A stretch of 15,362 bases of DNA, from NCBI GenBank assembly GCA_035293765.1, contig DATGMF010000024.1:1-15362 (forward strand), in the 5' to 3' direction. The number at the start of each line of letters is the position of its first letter. Positions within the stretch are counted from its first letter, which is position 1. Made by a program: the position numbers and the translations under genes. The notes under the pieces were generated by a model. That model made no database searches. It was not told the origin of the DNA and saw only the letters and a program-made list of their open reading frames with translations. Source of the stretch: DASRHT01 sp035293765. GTDB taxonomy: Bacteria > Chloroflexota > Ktedonobacteria > Ktedonobacterales > Ktedonobacteraceae. Positions 6,869 to 13,297 of the stretch are shown here, piece after piece.

Positions 6869-8059
6869 TCAATTGACCCCGATAGAGTTTCTAAATGCCG
6901 AAGGATCGCCCCCAACAACCAGCGAAGGCCCGTCGTCGCTATCGGTGAAGATGACGTCGCCGGCAAACAACGCTGGCATCCCATGATAGGACGAAGTCAC
7001 ATTGAGGCTACCGAGATGGACAACATGATTGATATCCAAGATATTCAGTGACCTGGCGATAGAGAGCAAAGCAGTGCTATCGATATTATCACGCTGGTCA
7101 CCGGCGATCCAGAAAATCACGCCGTCACGCTCGTAAATGAGCTCGCTCCGTTCGCCATACTGCCACTCGTATGATTGATTAACGCGTGCCCACTGACCAT
7201 TGACATAGATGGCAACCTGGCCGCCGGTACCAATTTGTATCTGCTGGGCCGCGTTTAGCATCACCTCCTGGTACACATTGCCCACGGGCTTAAACTCGCA
7301 AATAGAGATTTTCCCTCTCTCTGGATCAAGGGGAGAGGCACCAGAAGAGTTTTGCTGATAATCTAGCTCCAGGATCGGACCATCTGCCCAGGTTTGATGA
7401 GCCCAATACAGATAGATTTTATTCAAGGTGTAGTCCTTGAGCAAATCATTAGATGTGGGCCAGTACATGTGGAAATTCATCAGGTGCTGTGCATCCTGCA
7501 AATTCGTATCTGACGAAGGCTTAGCCGTTTTATCTATTCCCGAACTCTGGCTTTGATGGCTTGCGTCAGCAGCAATGGTGGGATACTTTTGCACCAGCAT
7601 GACACCACTATGCTTGCCAGAGAGCAATACCGCCAACCCCGAGGCGAATGCCGGTCCTGTCACCACCATCGTCAGAAAAACAAAAAGCAAACAGGCCGCG
7701 ATCAGCAACGAACGAGATAGGGATAGCGTTTTCCTGATCGCTTGTAAAGGCGATTCGTAGGAACGATACAAGCGCCGGGACAGGCTCAGGCGACGAAAAA
7801 CGCGAGCGCTCACTTTTCTTTCGAAGCCCGGCTCAACCGCTTGAAAACGCTGGTCCTCTGAATCTAGCAGCGTTTGCACGTAATAGGGAGGAGTTTGCTC
7901 CTGCTCGGGTATCAGGAGAACTTCCAGTTCGTGGGCAAACGCGATATCCTCCTCAGAGAAGTCATCTGGGAGTAGCCGACCATGTATTGAAAAACGGGAG
8001 AGAGTGTCCTCAGACCCATTTTCGTCAGGTAAAGATTCCTCAAATTCGCTCATACTCAT
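6869..8059 (-). CDS. Single-pass membrane anti-sigma-like protein, DUF4367-like C-terminus
   Basis: The 396-residue protein has an acidic then basic cytoplasmic region (1-116) and one transmembrane segment at about 117-147 (SLLIAACLLFVFLTMVVTGPAFASGLAVLL). The outer part contains a segment at about 205-338 (YLYWAH, ISICEF, GGQVAIYVNGQWARV, YERDGVIFWIAGD, STALLSIARSL) that resembles the DUF4367 sensor domain of spore-former anti-sigma proteins. The cytoplasmic part has no Cys, so it is not a zinc-finger (ZAS) anti-sigma. It overlaps the ECF sigma gene by 20 bases, implying translational coupling and equal dosage. The ATG at 8059 is chosen because AAGGA lies eight bases upstream. The ATGs at 8065 and 8053 are alternatives. 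The partner role is inferred from context and topology. Confidence 0.72.
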   Translation of the reverse strand: MSMSEFEESLPDENGSEDTLSRFSIHGRLLPDDFSEEDIAFAHELEVLLIPEQEQTPPYYVQTLLDSEDQRFQAVEPGFERKVSARVFRRLSLSRRLYRSYESPLQAIRKTLSLSRSLLIAACLLFVFLTMVVTGPAFASGLAVLLSGKHSGVMLVQKYPTIAADASHQSQSSGIDKTAKPSSDTNLQDAQHLMNFHMYWPTSNDLLKDYTLNKIYLYWAHQTWADGPILELDYQQNSSGASPLDPERGKISICEFKPVGNVYQEVMLNAAQQIQIGTGGQVAIYVNGQWARVNQSYEWQYGERSELIYERDGVIFWIAGDQRDNIDSTALLSIARSLNILDINHVVHLGSLNVTSSYHGMPALFAGDVIFTDSDDGPSLVVGGDPSAFRNSIGVN

Positions 8060-8705
8060 GTGCATGTTCCTTGAGCGCCTCGCGTAAGCTTTTCCGTGCT
8101 CGCCAGAGTCGCGTATCGACGGCATGGCGGGTAAGCCCCGTTTTTGTCGCCAGTTCCTCTGTACTTGCAAATTTAAAATAGCGTTGGTAAATCAAATAAC
8201 GGTCAAGCTCAGGCAACGTTGCCAAGGCCAGACGCAGTTCTTCGCGTCTTTCACTTTGCTCCAGTAAATGTTCCATACTCGCCTCTGGATGAGGTGGCAA
8301 GATAACTCGATTATCATACTCATAGCCCCAACCTGAGTATTTCCGGTTCCCCAGGCCGTCCGACGAGGCCCATTGCCGGCTCTCATCCGCTGATTGCAAG
8401 TTAAACGTCTGACGACGACATAACTGGCGGCGGCGGTCCAGCGCAATGTATTTCGCACGCATCGTCAACCACGTCCTCAGGGTTCCTCGGCCAGGATCAA
8501 AGGTATCGATCTCTTGCCAGACGGCGATAAACAGGTCACTGACACATTCTTCAGCATCCTGTGCCACGCCCACGCCATCCAGGACTAAACGAATAAAATA
8601 GAACATTTCACGAGAATACCGGGAGACGAGAGTTTCCAATCCATCTGGATCGTGCTCTTGCAGTTGTTTGGCGAGGTCGTCATCTGACCAATCATGTCGC
8701 ACCAT
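8040..8705 (-). CDS. ECF-type RNA polymerase sigma-70 factor
   Basis: The protein has 221 residues. Sigma region 2 spans about 22-95 (LETLVSRYSREMFYFIRLVL, DAEECVSDLFIAVWQEI, GTLRTWLTMRAKYIALDRRRQ). Sigma region 4 spans about 152-210 (LATLPELDRYLIYQRYFKF, STEELATKTGLTRHAVDTRLWRARKSLREAL), with a helix-turn-helix in the latter. The linker between them is long at about 55 residues. Two adjacent ATGs start the frame. The second (8705) is preferred because AAGGAG at 8711-8716 is five bases from it but only two from the first. It heads the operon with the membrane anti-sigma-like protein and the binding lipoprotein, so it probably directs a response to an extracytoplasmic signal. The promoter upstream is sigma-A-like, and no clear ECF autoregulatory motif is seen. 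Confidence 0.93.
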   Translation of the reverse strand: MVRHDWSDDDLAKQLQEHDPDGLETLVSRYSREMFYFIRLVLDGVGVAQDAEECVSDLFIAVWQEIDTFDPGRGTLRTWLTMRAKYIALDRRRQLCRRQTFNLQSADESRQWASSDGLGNRKYSGWGYEYDNRVILPPHPEASMEHLLEQSERREELRLALATLPELDRYLIYQRYFKFASTEELATKTGLTRHAVDTRLWRARKSLREALKEHAHEYERI

Positions 8706-8710
8706 CATCG

Positions 8711-8716
8711 CTCCTT
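8711..8716 (-). promoter_or_regulatory. Ribosome-binding site deciding the sigma factor start
   Basis: AAGGAG sits 5 bases before the second of two tandem ATGs and 2 bases before the first, favouring initiation at 8705. Confidence 0.65.
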
Positions 8717-8889
8717 AAACAGATCCGGGTACGGCTCCTCAATCCGACTGGACGGTCGAATTTGCATCCCTACATATGATGCTGCAAGATGAGGAAGAAC
8801 GATACACCTGATCATGGTACACTCACCATCACCTTGATGAATATACGTTCGTAAGATACACATATCTCTCACGGTTCAGGCTGTTTACA

Positions 8890-8918
8890 ATTGTGCTAAA
8901 AAGAACGATAAATGTCAA
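8890..8918 (-). promoter_or_regulatory. Sigma-A-type promoter of the ECF sigma operon
   Basis: On the minus strand, TTGACA (8913-8918) is a perfect -35, followed after 17 bases by CACAAT (8890-8895), 4/6 to the -10 consensus. The start would be near 8883. Confidence 0.55.
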
Positions 8919-9003
8919 GCTCCTCAGAAACTCTACATACCAGGCAAACGGCGGCGCGAAAACGAGTTCCGGCCTTCTATAATTACGCTTTGTTCCTATT
9001 CGA

Positions 9004-9012
9004 TGCTATAAT
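9004..9012 (+). promoter_or_regulatory. Extended -10 promoter of the DUF1028 gene
   Basis: TGC followed by a perfect TATAAT (9007-9012), with no recognisable -35 at 17-18 bases. The start would be near 9019. A second TATAAT at 8978-8983 lacks the TG extension. Confidence 0.5.
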
Positions 9013-9053
9013 ATCTCCATCATCTTTAACCTTCAGGACGGAGATAGATATAC

Positions 9054-9926
9054 ATGACATTCTCTATTATAGCACGAGATGCAGAAAAAGGCGAATGGGG
9101 CATTGCGGTACAATCCAAATTTCTTGCAGTTGGCGCGGTTGTTCCCTGGGCGCGTGCTGGCGTTGGGGCTATCGCGACGCAAGCCTGGGCGAATACCAGC
9201 TATGGACCGCATGGGCTTGATCTGCTGGCAGGCGGCTTATCGGCGCAGGAGACGCTGGAGAAGCTCCTGCAAGCTGATGATGGCCGGGCTGACCGTCAGA
9301 TAGGTATTGTGGGAGCAAGCGGCGCGCCGGTAACGTATACTGGCGCGAAGTGTTTTCCCTGGGCTGGCGGCCTTACAGGAGAAGATTACGCTTGCCAGGG
9401 CAATATTCTCGTCAGCGAGGATACTGTACAGGCAATGGCACGCACCTTTGAAGAGACAACGGGCCTGCTCTGCGACCGGTTGCTCGCTGCTCTGGCCGCC
9501 GGTCAGGCGGCAGGCGGAGATAGCCGTGGGCAGCAATCGGCTGCTCTGCTGGTTGTGCGCGAGCGTGGCGGCTATGGCGGCTTTAACGACCGCTTTATCG
9601 ATCTGCGCGTGGACGATAGTTCTCATCCCATTGACGAGTTGCAGCGCATCCTGCAATTGCATAAACTCTATCTCTTTCCGACCAGCCCGCAAGATATCCT
9701 CTTGATCGACCAGGAGCTGGCGCGCGAAATTCAGGAAATCCTGACGCTCACGGGCGATTACCAGGGCAGCATCAGCGGCACCTATGACGAGGTTACGCGT
9801 GACGCCTTCCGCAAATTTAGCGGGCGAGAAAACCTGGAGGAGCGCTGGTTCGAAGATGCCCGCATTGATCGAGTCGTGCTAGAGTTTATGCGCGCAAAGA
9901 TCAACCAGGCTAACGCCCAATGCTAA
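9054..9926 (+). CDS. DUF1028 family Ntn-hydrolase-like protein with C-terminal peptidoglycan-binding-like domain
   Basis: The 290-residue protein opens with TFSIIARDAEKGEWGIAVQSKFLAVGAVVPWARAGVGAIATQ, the hallmark of DUF1028. It continues with DGRADRQIGIVGASG, YTGAKCFPWAGG and CQGNILVSEDTVQAMA. The family has an Ntn-hydrolase-type fold, and Thr2 would become the N-terminal nucleophile after Met removal (inferred). Residues about 225-285 (LTGDYQGSISGTYDEVTRDAFRKFSGRENLEERW) match the small putative peptidoglycan-binding module often attached to DUF1028. There is no signal peptide. The biochemical reaction is not established. It has its own promoter and ends by overlapping the convergent kptA gene by 17 bases, with no terminator between them. 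Confidence 0.9.
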   Translation: MTFSIIARDAEKGEWGIAVQSKFLAVGAVVPWARAGVGAIATQAWANTSYGPHGLDLLAGGLSAQETLEKLLQADDGRADRQIGIVGASGAPVTYTGAKCFPWAGGLTGEDYACQGNILVSEDTVQAMARTFEETTGLLCDRLLAALAAGQAAGGDSRGQQSAALLVVRERGGYGGFNDRFIDLRVDDSSHPIDELQRILQLHKLYLFPTSPQDILLIDQELAREIQEILTLTGDYQGSISGTYDEVTRDAFRKFSGRENLEERWFEDARIDRVVLEFMRAKINQANAQC

Positions 9927-10464
9927 GCTGAATATACTCACTGGGAACATAGTCGGCCAGCCAGACCATATCGTTGCCGAGATAAAACTTAATCCCATCT
10001 TGATGTGCCTGCAAGGCGGCTACTTCGAGGATCACGGGCTTGCGCGTCCTACGCAGCGCCACCTGCCATGCCGTTGCTCTATCGGCGGAAAGATGCACAT
10101 ACTGGCGGTTCATGGCCCGCAAGCCATCAAGTTTAATGGCCTCGGCAGCTTCCCTGGTCGTGCCATGAAAGAGGATAGCGGGCGGGATAGCAGCCTCGCG
10201 CTTCATCTTCTGAGCCACGGAATGACCGTAATAGGCGCGAATTTTACCGTCTTGCATCTCGTAGCGTTTTTTATCTGATTGGGCGATAATGGCCGTGAAA
10301 TCTTCCTCCTGCACATTGCGCCATGCGCTACGGTGACGCAAGGCAGCAAGCAGATCCTGCACCGGCACCCATCCCTCCTCATCCAGGGTGATGCCGAAGC
10401 TGGCCGGGTCATGGCGCAGCGCATACGCCAGCGTACGACTCAATTGAACCAGCTCCTGTTTCAT
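9910..10464 (-). CDS. kptA: RNA 2'-phosphotransferase, Tpt1/KptA family
   Basis: The 184-residue protein is the full length of a bacterial KptA. It transfers an internal RNA 2'-phosphate to NAD+, giving nicotinamide and ADP-ribose 1'',2''-cyclic phosphate. Visible family motifs are LSRTLAYALRHDP with Arg17-His18, DEEGWVPVQDLL (31-39 region), SDKKRYEM with Arg67, ILFHGTTREAAEAI with His100-Gly-Thr, and MNRQYVHLSADRATA with Arg120. These cover the N-terminal winged-helix part and the NAD-binding part. The ATG has GAGGAAA eight to nine bases upstream. It is divergent from a NUDIX hydrolase gene and convergent with the DUF1028 gene. Bacterial KptA usually lacks an obvious substrate because bacteria do not splice tRNA by the yeast route. 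Confidence 0.95.
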   Translation of the reverse strand: MKQELVQLSRTLAYALRHDPASFGITLDEEGWVPVQDLLAALRHRSAWRNVQEEDFTAIIAQSDKKRYEMQDGKIRAYYGHSVAQKMKREAAIPPAILFHGTTREAAEAIKLDGLRAMNRQYVHLSADRATAWQVALRRTRKPVILEVAALQAHQDGIKFYLGNDMVWLADYVPSEYIQLSIGR

Positions 10465-10489
10465 ACTATTTTTCCTCAGTTTTTTCTAC

Positions 10490-10518
10490 AGTATAATAAA
10501 AATTGTGCTGCTGTACAA
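10490..10518 (-). promoter_or_regulatory. Promoter of kptA, overlapping a forward -10
   Basis: On the minus strand, TTGTAC (10513-10518), 17 bases, TATACT (10490-10495, 5/6). The same bases contain a forward TATAAT at 10492-10497 with a poor -35, which could serve the NUDIX gene. The two promoters would then overlap head to head. Confidence 0.5.
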
Positions 10519-10530
10519 TCTAGCGGAACT

Positions 10531-10549
10531 CGCGCGGCGAAGCCGCGCG
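10531..10549. repeat. GC-rich hairpin, 8-bp stem
   Basis: CGCGCGGC (10531-10538), loop GAA, GCCGCGCG (10542-10549). It is perfect and entirely G/C in the stem, and stands two bases before the 30-bp hairpin. Confidence 0.9.
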
Positions 10550-10551
10550 GG

Positions 10552-10614
10552 GTGTGATAGAGGTGTTGTGGGCAAATGCGCGGAGCGCATTTGCCCACAA
10601 CACCTCTATCACAC
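10552..10614. repeat. Perfect 30-bp inverted repeat with 3-base loop
   Basis: The arm 10552-10581 (begins GTGTGATAG, ends ATGCGC) is exactly complementary to 10585-10614, with GGA between them. There are no mismatches and no U-tract on either strand. It lies between the divergent kptA and NUDIX genes and would fold in a transcript from either side. With the preceding hairpin it looks like a palindromic intergenic element (REP/MITE-like). The family is unknown. Confidence 0.92.
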
Positions 10615-10672
10615 GGCGAGCGTCTGCAACGCGAGCGCGCTCATGCTGAGAATCAAACACACATTTAAAAGC

Positions 10673-10678
10673 AAGGAG
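10673..10678 (+). promoter_or_regulatory. Ribosome-binding site deciding the NUDIX start
   Basis: AAGGAG lies six bases before the ATG at 10685. Earlier in-frame starts would translate through the large hairpin and have no such site. Confidence 0.8.
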
Positions 10679-10684
10679 AAACTC

Positions 10685-11122
10685 ATGCGCGCTGAGAGAT
10701 TCAAGCTACCGGTGGCTGTTCATCTTTTTCTGATCCGTAATGCTGAGATTTTGCTGCTTCGTCGCTATAATACAGGCTATGCTGATGGTCAATATAGCGT
10801 CATTGCGGGCCATCTGGATGGGAACGAGGAGATCAAGACAGCAATGATCCGCGAGGCAAAAGAAGAAGCCGGGATCACGCTCTCACCACAGAGCCTCCAG
10901 ATTGTAGGGGTCATGCATCGTAAAGCCGATGATGAGCGTATCGATTTTTTTCTCACAGCGACGTCGTGGGATGGTGCAATCGTCAACGCTGAACCGCATA
11001 AATGCGACGAGCTGGCGTGGTACGCTCTTGACGCGCTGCCGGCAAACGTTGTCCCTTATGTCAGAAGAGCCATCAATAACTACCGGCAAAGCCACTGGTT
11101 TGACAGTTTTGGCTGGTCGTAG
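10685..11122 (+). CDS. NUDIX hydrolase
   Basis: The 145-residue protein carries a complete NUDIX box, GHLDGNEEIKTAMIREAKEEAGI (residues 42-64), matching Gx5Ex7REUxEExGU with all metal-binding Glu present. It should hydrolyse a nucleoside diphosphate linked to another moiety. Residues LPVAVHLFLIRNAEILLLRRYNTGYADGQYSVIAGHL and CDELAWYALDALP are typical of the fold. The substrate is not determined by the box. MutT-like sanitation and ADP-ribose-type hydrolysis both fit. The frame stays open another 60 codons upstream through the hairpins, but the AAGGAG site fixes the start at 10685. It is divergent from kptA, whose by-product is an ADP-ribose derivative. It ends shortly before a terminator shared with the convergent oxidoreductase gene. 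Confidence 0.92.
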   Translation: MRAERFKLPVAVHLFLIRNAEILLLRRYNTGYADGQYSVIAGHLDGNEEIKTAMIREAKEEAGITLSPQSLQIVGVMHRKADDERIDFFLTATSWDGAIVNAEPHKCDELAWYALDALPANVVPYVRRAINNYRQSHWFDSFGWS

Positions 11123-11131
11123 CAACGCAAA

Positions 11132-11154
11132 AGGGCACCCTGAACGGGTGCCCT
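11132..11154. terminator. Terminator between convergent NUDIX and oxidoreductase genes
   Basis: AGGGCACCC (11132-11140), loop TGAAC, GGGTGCCCT (11146-11154), a perfect 9-bp stem. On the minus strand it is followed by TTTTGCG, so it mainly ends the oxidoreductase transcript. The forward side has only a weak T run. Confidence 0.8.
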
Positions 11155-11168
11155 GCTGTATTATCAGG

Positions 11169-12977
11169 CTAGCGGACGTTCAGCATCGGGATCTTCGAGA
11201 CGGTCCAGCGGTCGTTGGGGCTGGCGACCTCGAATTGCACCATCGAGATAGCGTCCGTGGGGCAGCGCACAATGCAGAGGCCGCAGCGGATGCACTTCTC
11301 CTCATCGATAATCATATCGGCACCGCCACGCCACTCTTCGGCGATCTGGTGCATCGTGTCCTGCTTGACGACGCGGGAGAGTCCTTCCATGCTGATGCAG
11401 TCATAGGGGCAGATATCCACGCAGCCGGAACAGAGAATACAGATTGACGGGTCAATCATAATATTCAACTGGCACTGCAAGCAGCGTCGTGCCTGGCTCA
11501 CCGCCTCTTCCGGCGTATACCCCGTCTCAGTTTCACGCGTATTGCTGTAGCGGTCCTTCAAGGGCAACGAAGGGATCATCTGGTGCGGGATGGACTCGTA
11601 GTCGTCCACCATGCCACGGCGATAGTCGGGCAGCTCAATTTCTTCCGCAGCCTCAGCGGGTTTATCGACTCCACCGAGGTAACGATTGATCGCGCCAGCG
11701 GCATCGCGGCCATCGCCAATCGCCGAGATCAGATTGCGCGAGCCCTGAGTGAAGTCGCCGCCGGCAAACAGACCGGGATGGCTCGTCATCCAGTTATCGA
11801 AGTCCACCAGGGGAACGCCCCATTTGTTGACTTCGAGGCCGAGCTCTTCAGCCTGTAGCCACGAGGTATCGCTGTACTGACCAAAGGCAGGGATCACATT
11901 ATCGACCTCGATCTCGAACTCGGTACCGGGGATAGGGACGGGGCGACGGCGACCGCTCGCATCGGGATCGCCCAGCTTGTTGCGGATAAAACGCATCCCG
12001 CTGACATGGACGCCATCTTTCGTCAGCGCGGCAACCTGCGTCACGAGATAGTTGAACTCAACGTGCTCGAACATGGCCTCATTGACTTCGTACTCGTCCG
12101 AACCAGCTTCTTCTTTGGAGCGGCGATACATCACATAGACCTTCTCAGCGCCATAGCGGATCGCCGTGCGGCAGCAGTCCATCGCAGTAAAGCCGGAACC
12201 CAGGACGGCGACGCGTTTGCCGATAAAGGCTGGCTCGCCGTAGTTCGTTTTCTCCAGCAGGCGGATGCCATCTTCGATGCCTTTGAGGTCCGCGCCAGGA
12301 ATGACCTTATTATCCGGGCCAGTATTGGCGTTAGGGATATAACATCCGGCAGCCAGGTAAACGGCATCGTACTCTTTGAGCAGGTCCGTCACCTGGATAT
12401 CGCGCCCGACTCGGGTATTGTACTTGACCTCAACGCCCAGGTCCGCCATATACTCGTCGCACTCTTCCGTGGTCACGGAACGCGGGAGACGCCAGACGGG
12501 AATGCCATTGACCATCACGCCGCCCGCCGTGGGGTACTGCTCGTAAATGGTGACGGGGTAGCCCATTTCGCGCAGGTCGCGGGCGCAGGCCAGGCCGGCG
12601 GAGCCAGCGCCCACGATGGCAACCTTCTTATCTTTGGTGATAGGAGGGCGTTCCGCGTGATGGCGATACTCGCGGTGGTCGGCAGCCGCACGCTTGAGCC
12701 AGCAGATGGTGATTGGCTTGCCATCGATCTTATTGCGGCGGCACACGGGCTCACACGGGCGGGCGCAGGTGCGTCCAAGCACGCCCGGCACAACATTAGC
12801 CTTGCGGTTCAGCAGATATGCTTCATCAAAACGAGCTTGCGAAATTAAACCGATATAGGTAGAAACGTCTGTATGCGCCGGACATCCTACCTGACAGGGA
12901 ATATTCGTTTGATACCAATCCGGCGTTACTTCAATTGACCGGTATCGTGGCTCCAACTCGCGATCAGGATCTATCAT
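11169..12977 (-). CDS. GltD-like FAD/NAD(P)H oxidoreductase with C-terminal 2[4Fe-4S] ferredoxin domain
   Basis: The 602-residue protein starts with the Fer4_20 domain of glutamate-synthase small-subunit relatives (CQVGCPAHTDVSTYI at 28, GRTCARPCEPVC at 71-79). It then has an FAD Rossmann motif VAIVGAGSAGLACARDL (119-135), an NAD(P)H motif VAVLGSGFTAMDCCR (257-270) and the second FAD motif HPGLFAGGDFTQGSRNLISAIGDGRDAAGAI (400-430). The extra C-terminus carries Cys499/Cys502 and two ferredoxin clusters, CILCSGCVDICP (513-524) and CIRCGLCIVRCP (562-573). True GltD ends before such clusters, and no gltB is adjacent, so it more likely moves electrons between NAD(P)H and a ferredoxin or partner enzyme. 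The ATG has AAAGGA upstream. It has its own promoter, a long leader and a terminator, so it is probably monocistronic. Confidence 0.9.
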   Translation of the reverse strand: MIDPDRELEPRYRSIEVTPDWYQTNIPCQVGCPAHTDVSTYIGLISQARFDEAYLLNRKANVVPGVLGRTCARPCEPVCRRNKIDGKPITICWLKRAAADHREYRHHAERPPITKDKKVAIVGAGSAGLACARDLREMGYPVTIYEQYPTAGGVMVNGIPVWRLPRSVTTEECDEYMADLGVEVKYNTRVGRDIQVTDLLKEYDAVYLAAGCYIPNANTGPDNKVIPGADLKGIEDGIRLLEKTNYGEPAFIGKRVAVLGSGFTAMDCCRTAIRYGAEKVYVMYRRSKEEAGSDEYEVNEAMFEHVEFNYLVTQVAALTKDGVHVSGMRFIRNKLGDPDASGRRRPVPIPGTEFEIEVDNVIPAFGQYSDTSWLQAEELGLEVNKWGVPLVDFDNWMTSHPGLFAGGDFTQGSRNLISAIGDGRDAAGAINRYLGGVDKPAEAAEEIELPDYRRGMVDDYESIPHQMIPSLPLKDRYSNTRETETGYTPEEAVSQARRCLQCQLNIMIDPSICILCSGCVDICPYDCISMEGLSRVVKQDTMHQIAEEWRGGADMIIDEEKCIRCGLCIVRCPTDAISMVQFEVASPNDRWTVSKIPMLNVR

Positions 12978-13159
12978 TCAAAAAGTCCTTTCCTGAGTCT
13001 CCAACACTACATGCCAGGTCAGTAGCTCTGGCACCTGGAGCAGGGGGACGACATTGGCTTGCGCCCCAAAAAGACGGATGGCCCCATTGCTAAAAGATGC
13101 TCCTTATGCTCAGGCCCAACACAAGGAAAAGCATATAAATACGGGATATTTCCTCGTAG

Positions 13160-13189
13160 ATTATAGCACAATCGCGCATTCGGGAACAA
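13160..13189 (-). promoter_or_regulatory. Promoter of the GltD-like oxidoreductase gene
   Basis: On the minus strand, TTGTTC (13184-13189), 18 bases, TATAAT (13160-13165) with an upstream TGC giving an extended -10. The start would be near 13153. Confidence 0.6.
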
Positions 13190-13210
13190 GACAGCAGCAC
13201 TGAGCCGGCC

Positions 13211-13240
13211 TCGACAATATGAGAGAAACCATGATATGAT
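13211..13240 (+). promoter_or_regulatory. Promoter of the XRE-TPR regulator gene
   Basis: TCGACA (13211-13216, 5/6), 18 bases, TATGAT (13235-13240, 5/6). The start would be near 13247, giving a leader of about 50 bases. Confidence 0.55.
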
Positions 13241-13297
13241 AGCATTGATGCAATACACGAAGGTCATGCAGAGGGAAGTTTGAAAGGGCGAACACTG

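Larger units (their letters stand above)
8706..9053. other. Divergent promoter region between the sigma operon and DUF1028 gene
   Basis: No gene is supported in these 350 bases. They contain a minus-strand promoter for the sigma operon (8890-8918), its leader of about 175 bases, and a forward extended -10 promoter near 9004-9012. I see no riboswitch-like or terminator-like element in the leader. Confidence 0.6.
12978..13297. other. Divergent region with long leader of the oxidoreductase gene
   Basis: No gene is supported. Divergent promoters at 13160-13189 (-) and 13211-13240 (+) are separated by about 20 bases. The minus-strand leader is about 175 bases. It has two overlapping hairpin options near its end: TGCCAG 13012-13017 with CTGGCA 13028-13033, or CCAGGT 13014-13019 with ACCTGG 13033-13038. 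These are mutually exclusive. A 22-codon open frame (13019-13087, -) contains CSRC but has a badly spaced ribosome site. Confidence 0.45.

Noticed and set aside
10505..10684. 60-codon N-terminal extension of the NUDIX frame
   Set aside because: It would translate straight through both hairpins, has no homology to the fold, and the AAGGAG site fixes the start at 10685.
13019..13267. 82-codon minus-strand frame upstream of the oxidoreductase
   Set aside because: It spans the promoter and start site and has no ribosome site at its first ATG; an internal 22-codon leader frame is possible but poorly spaced.
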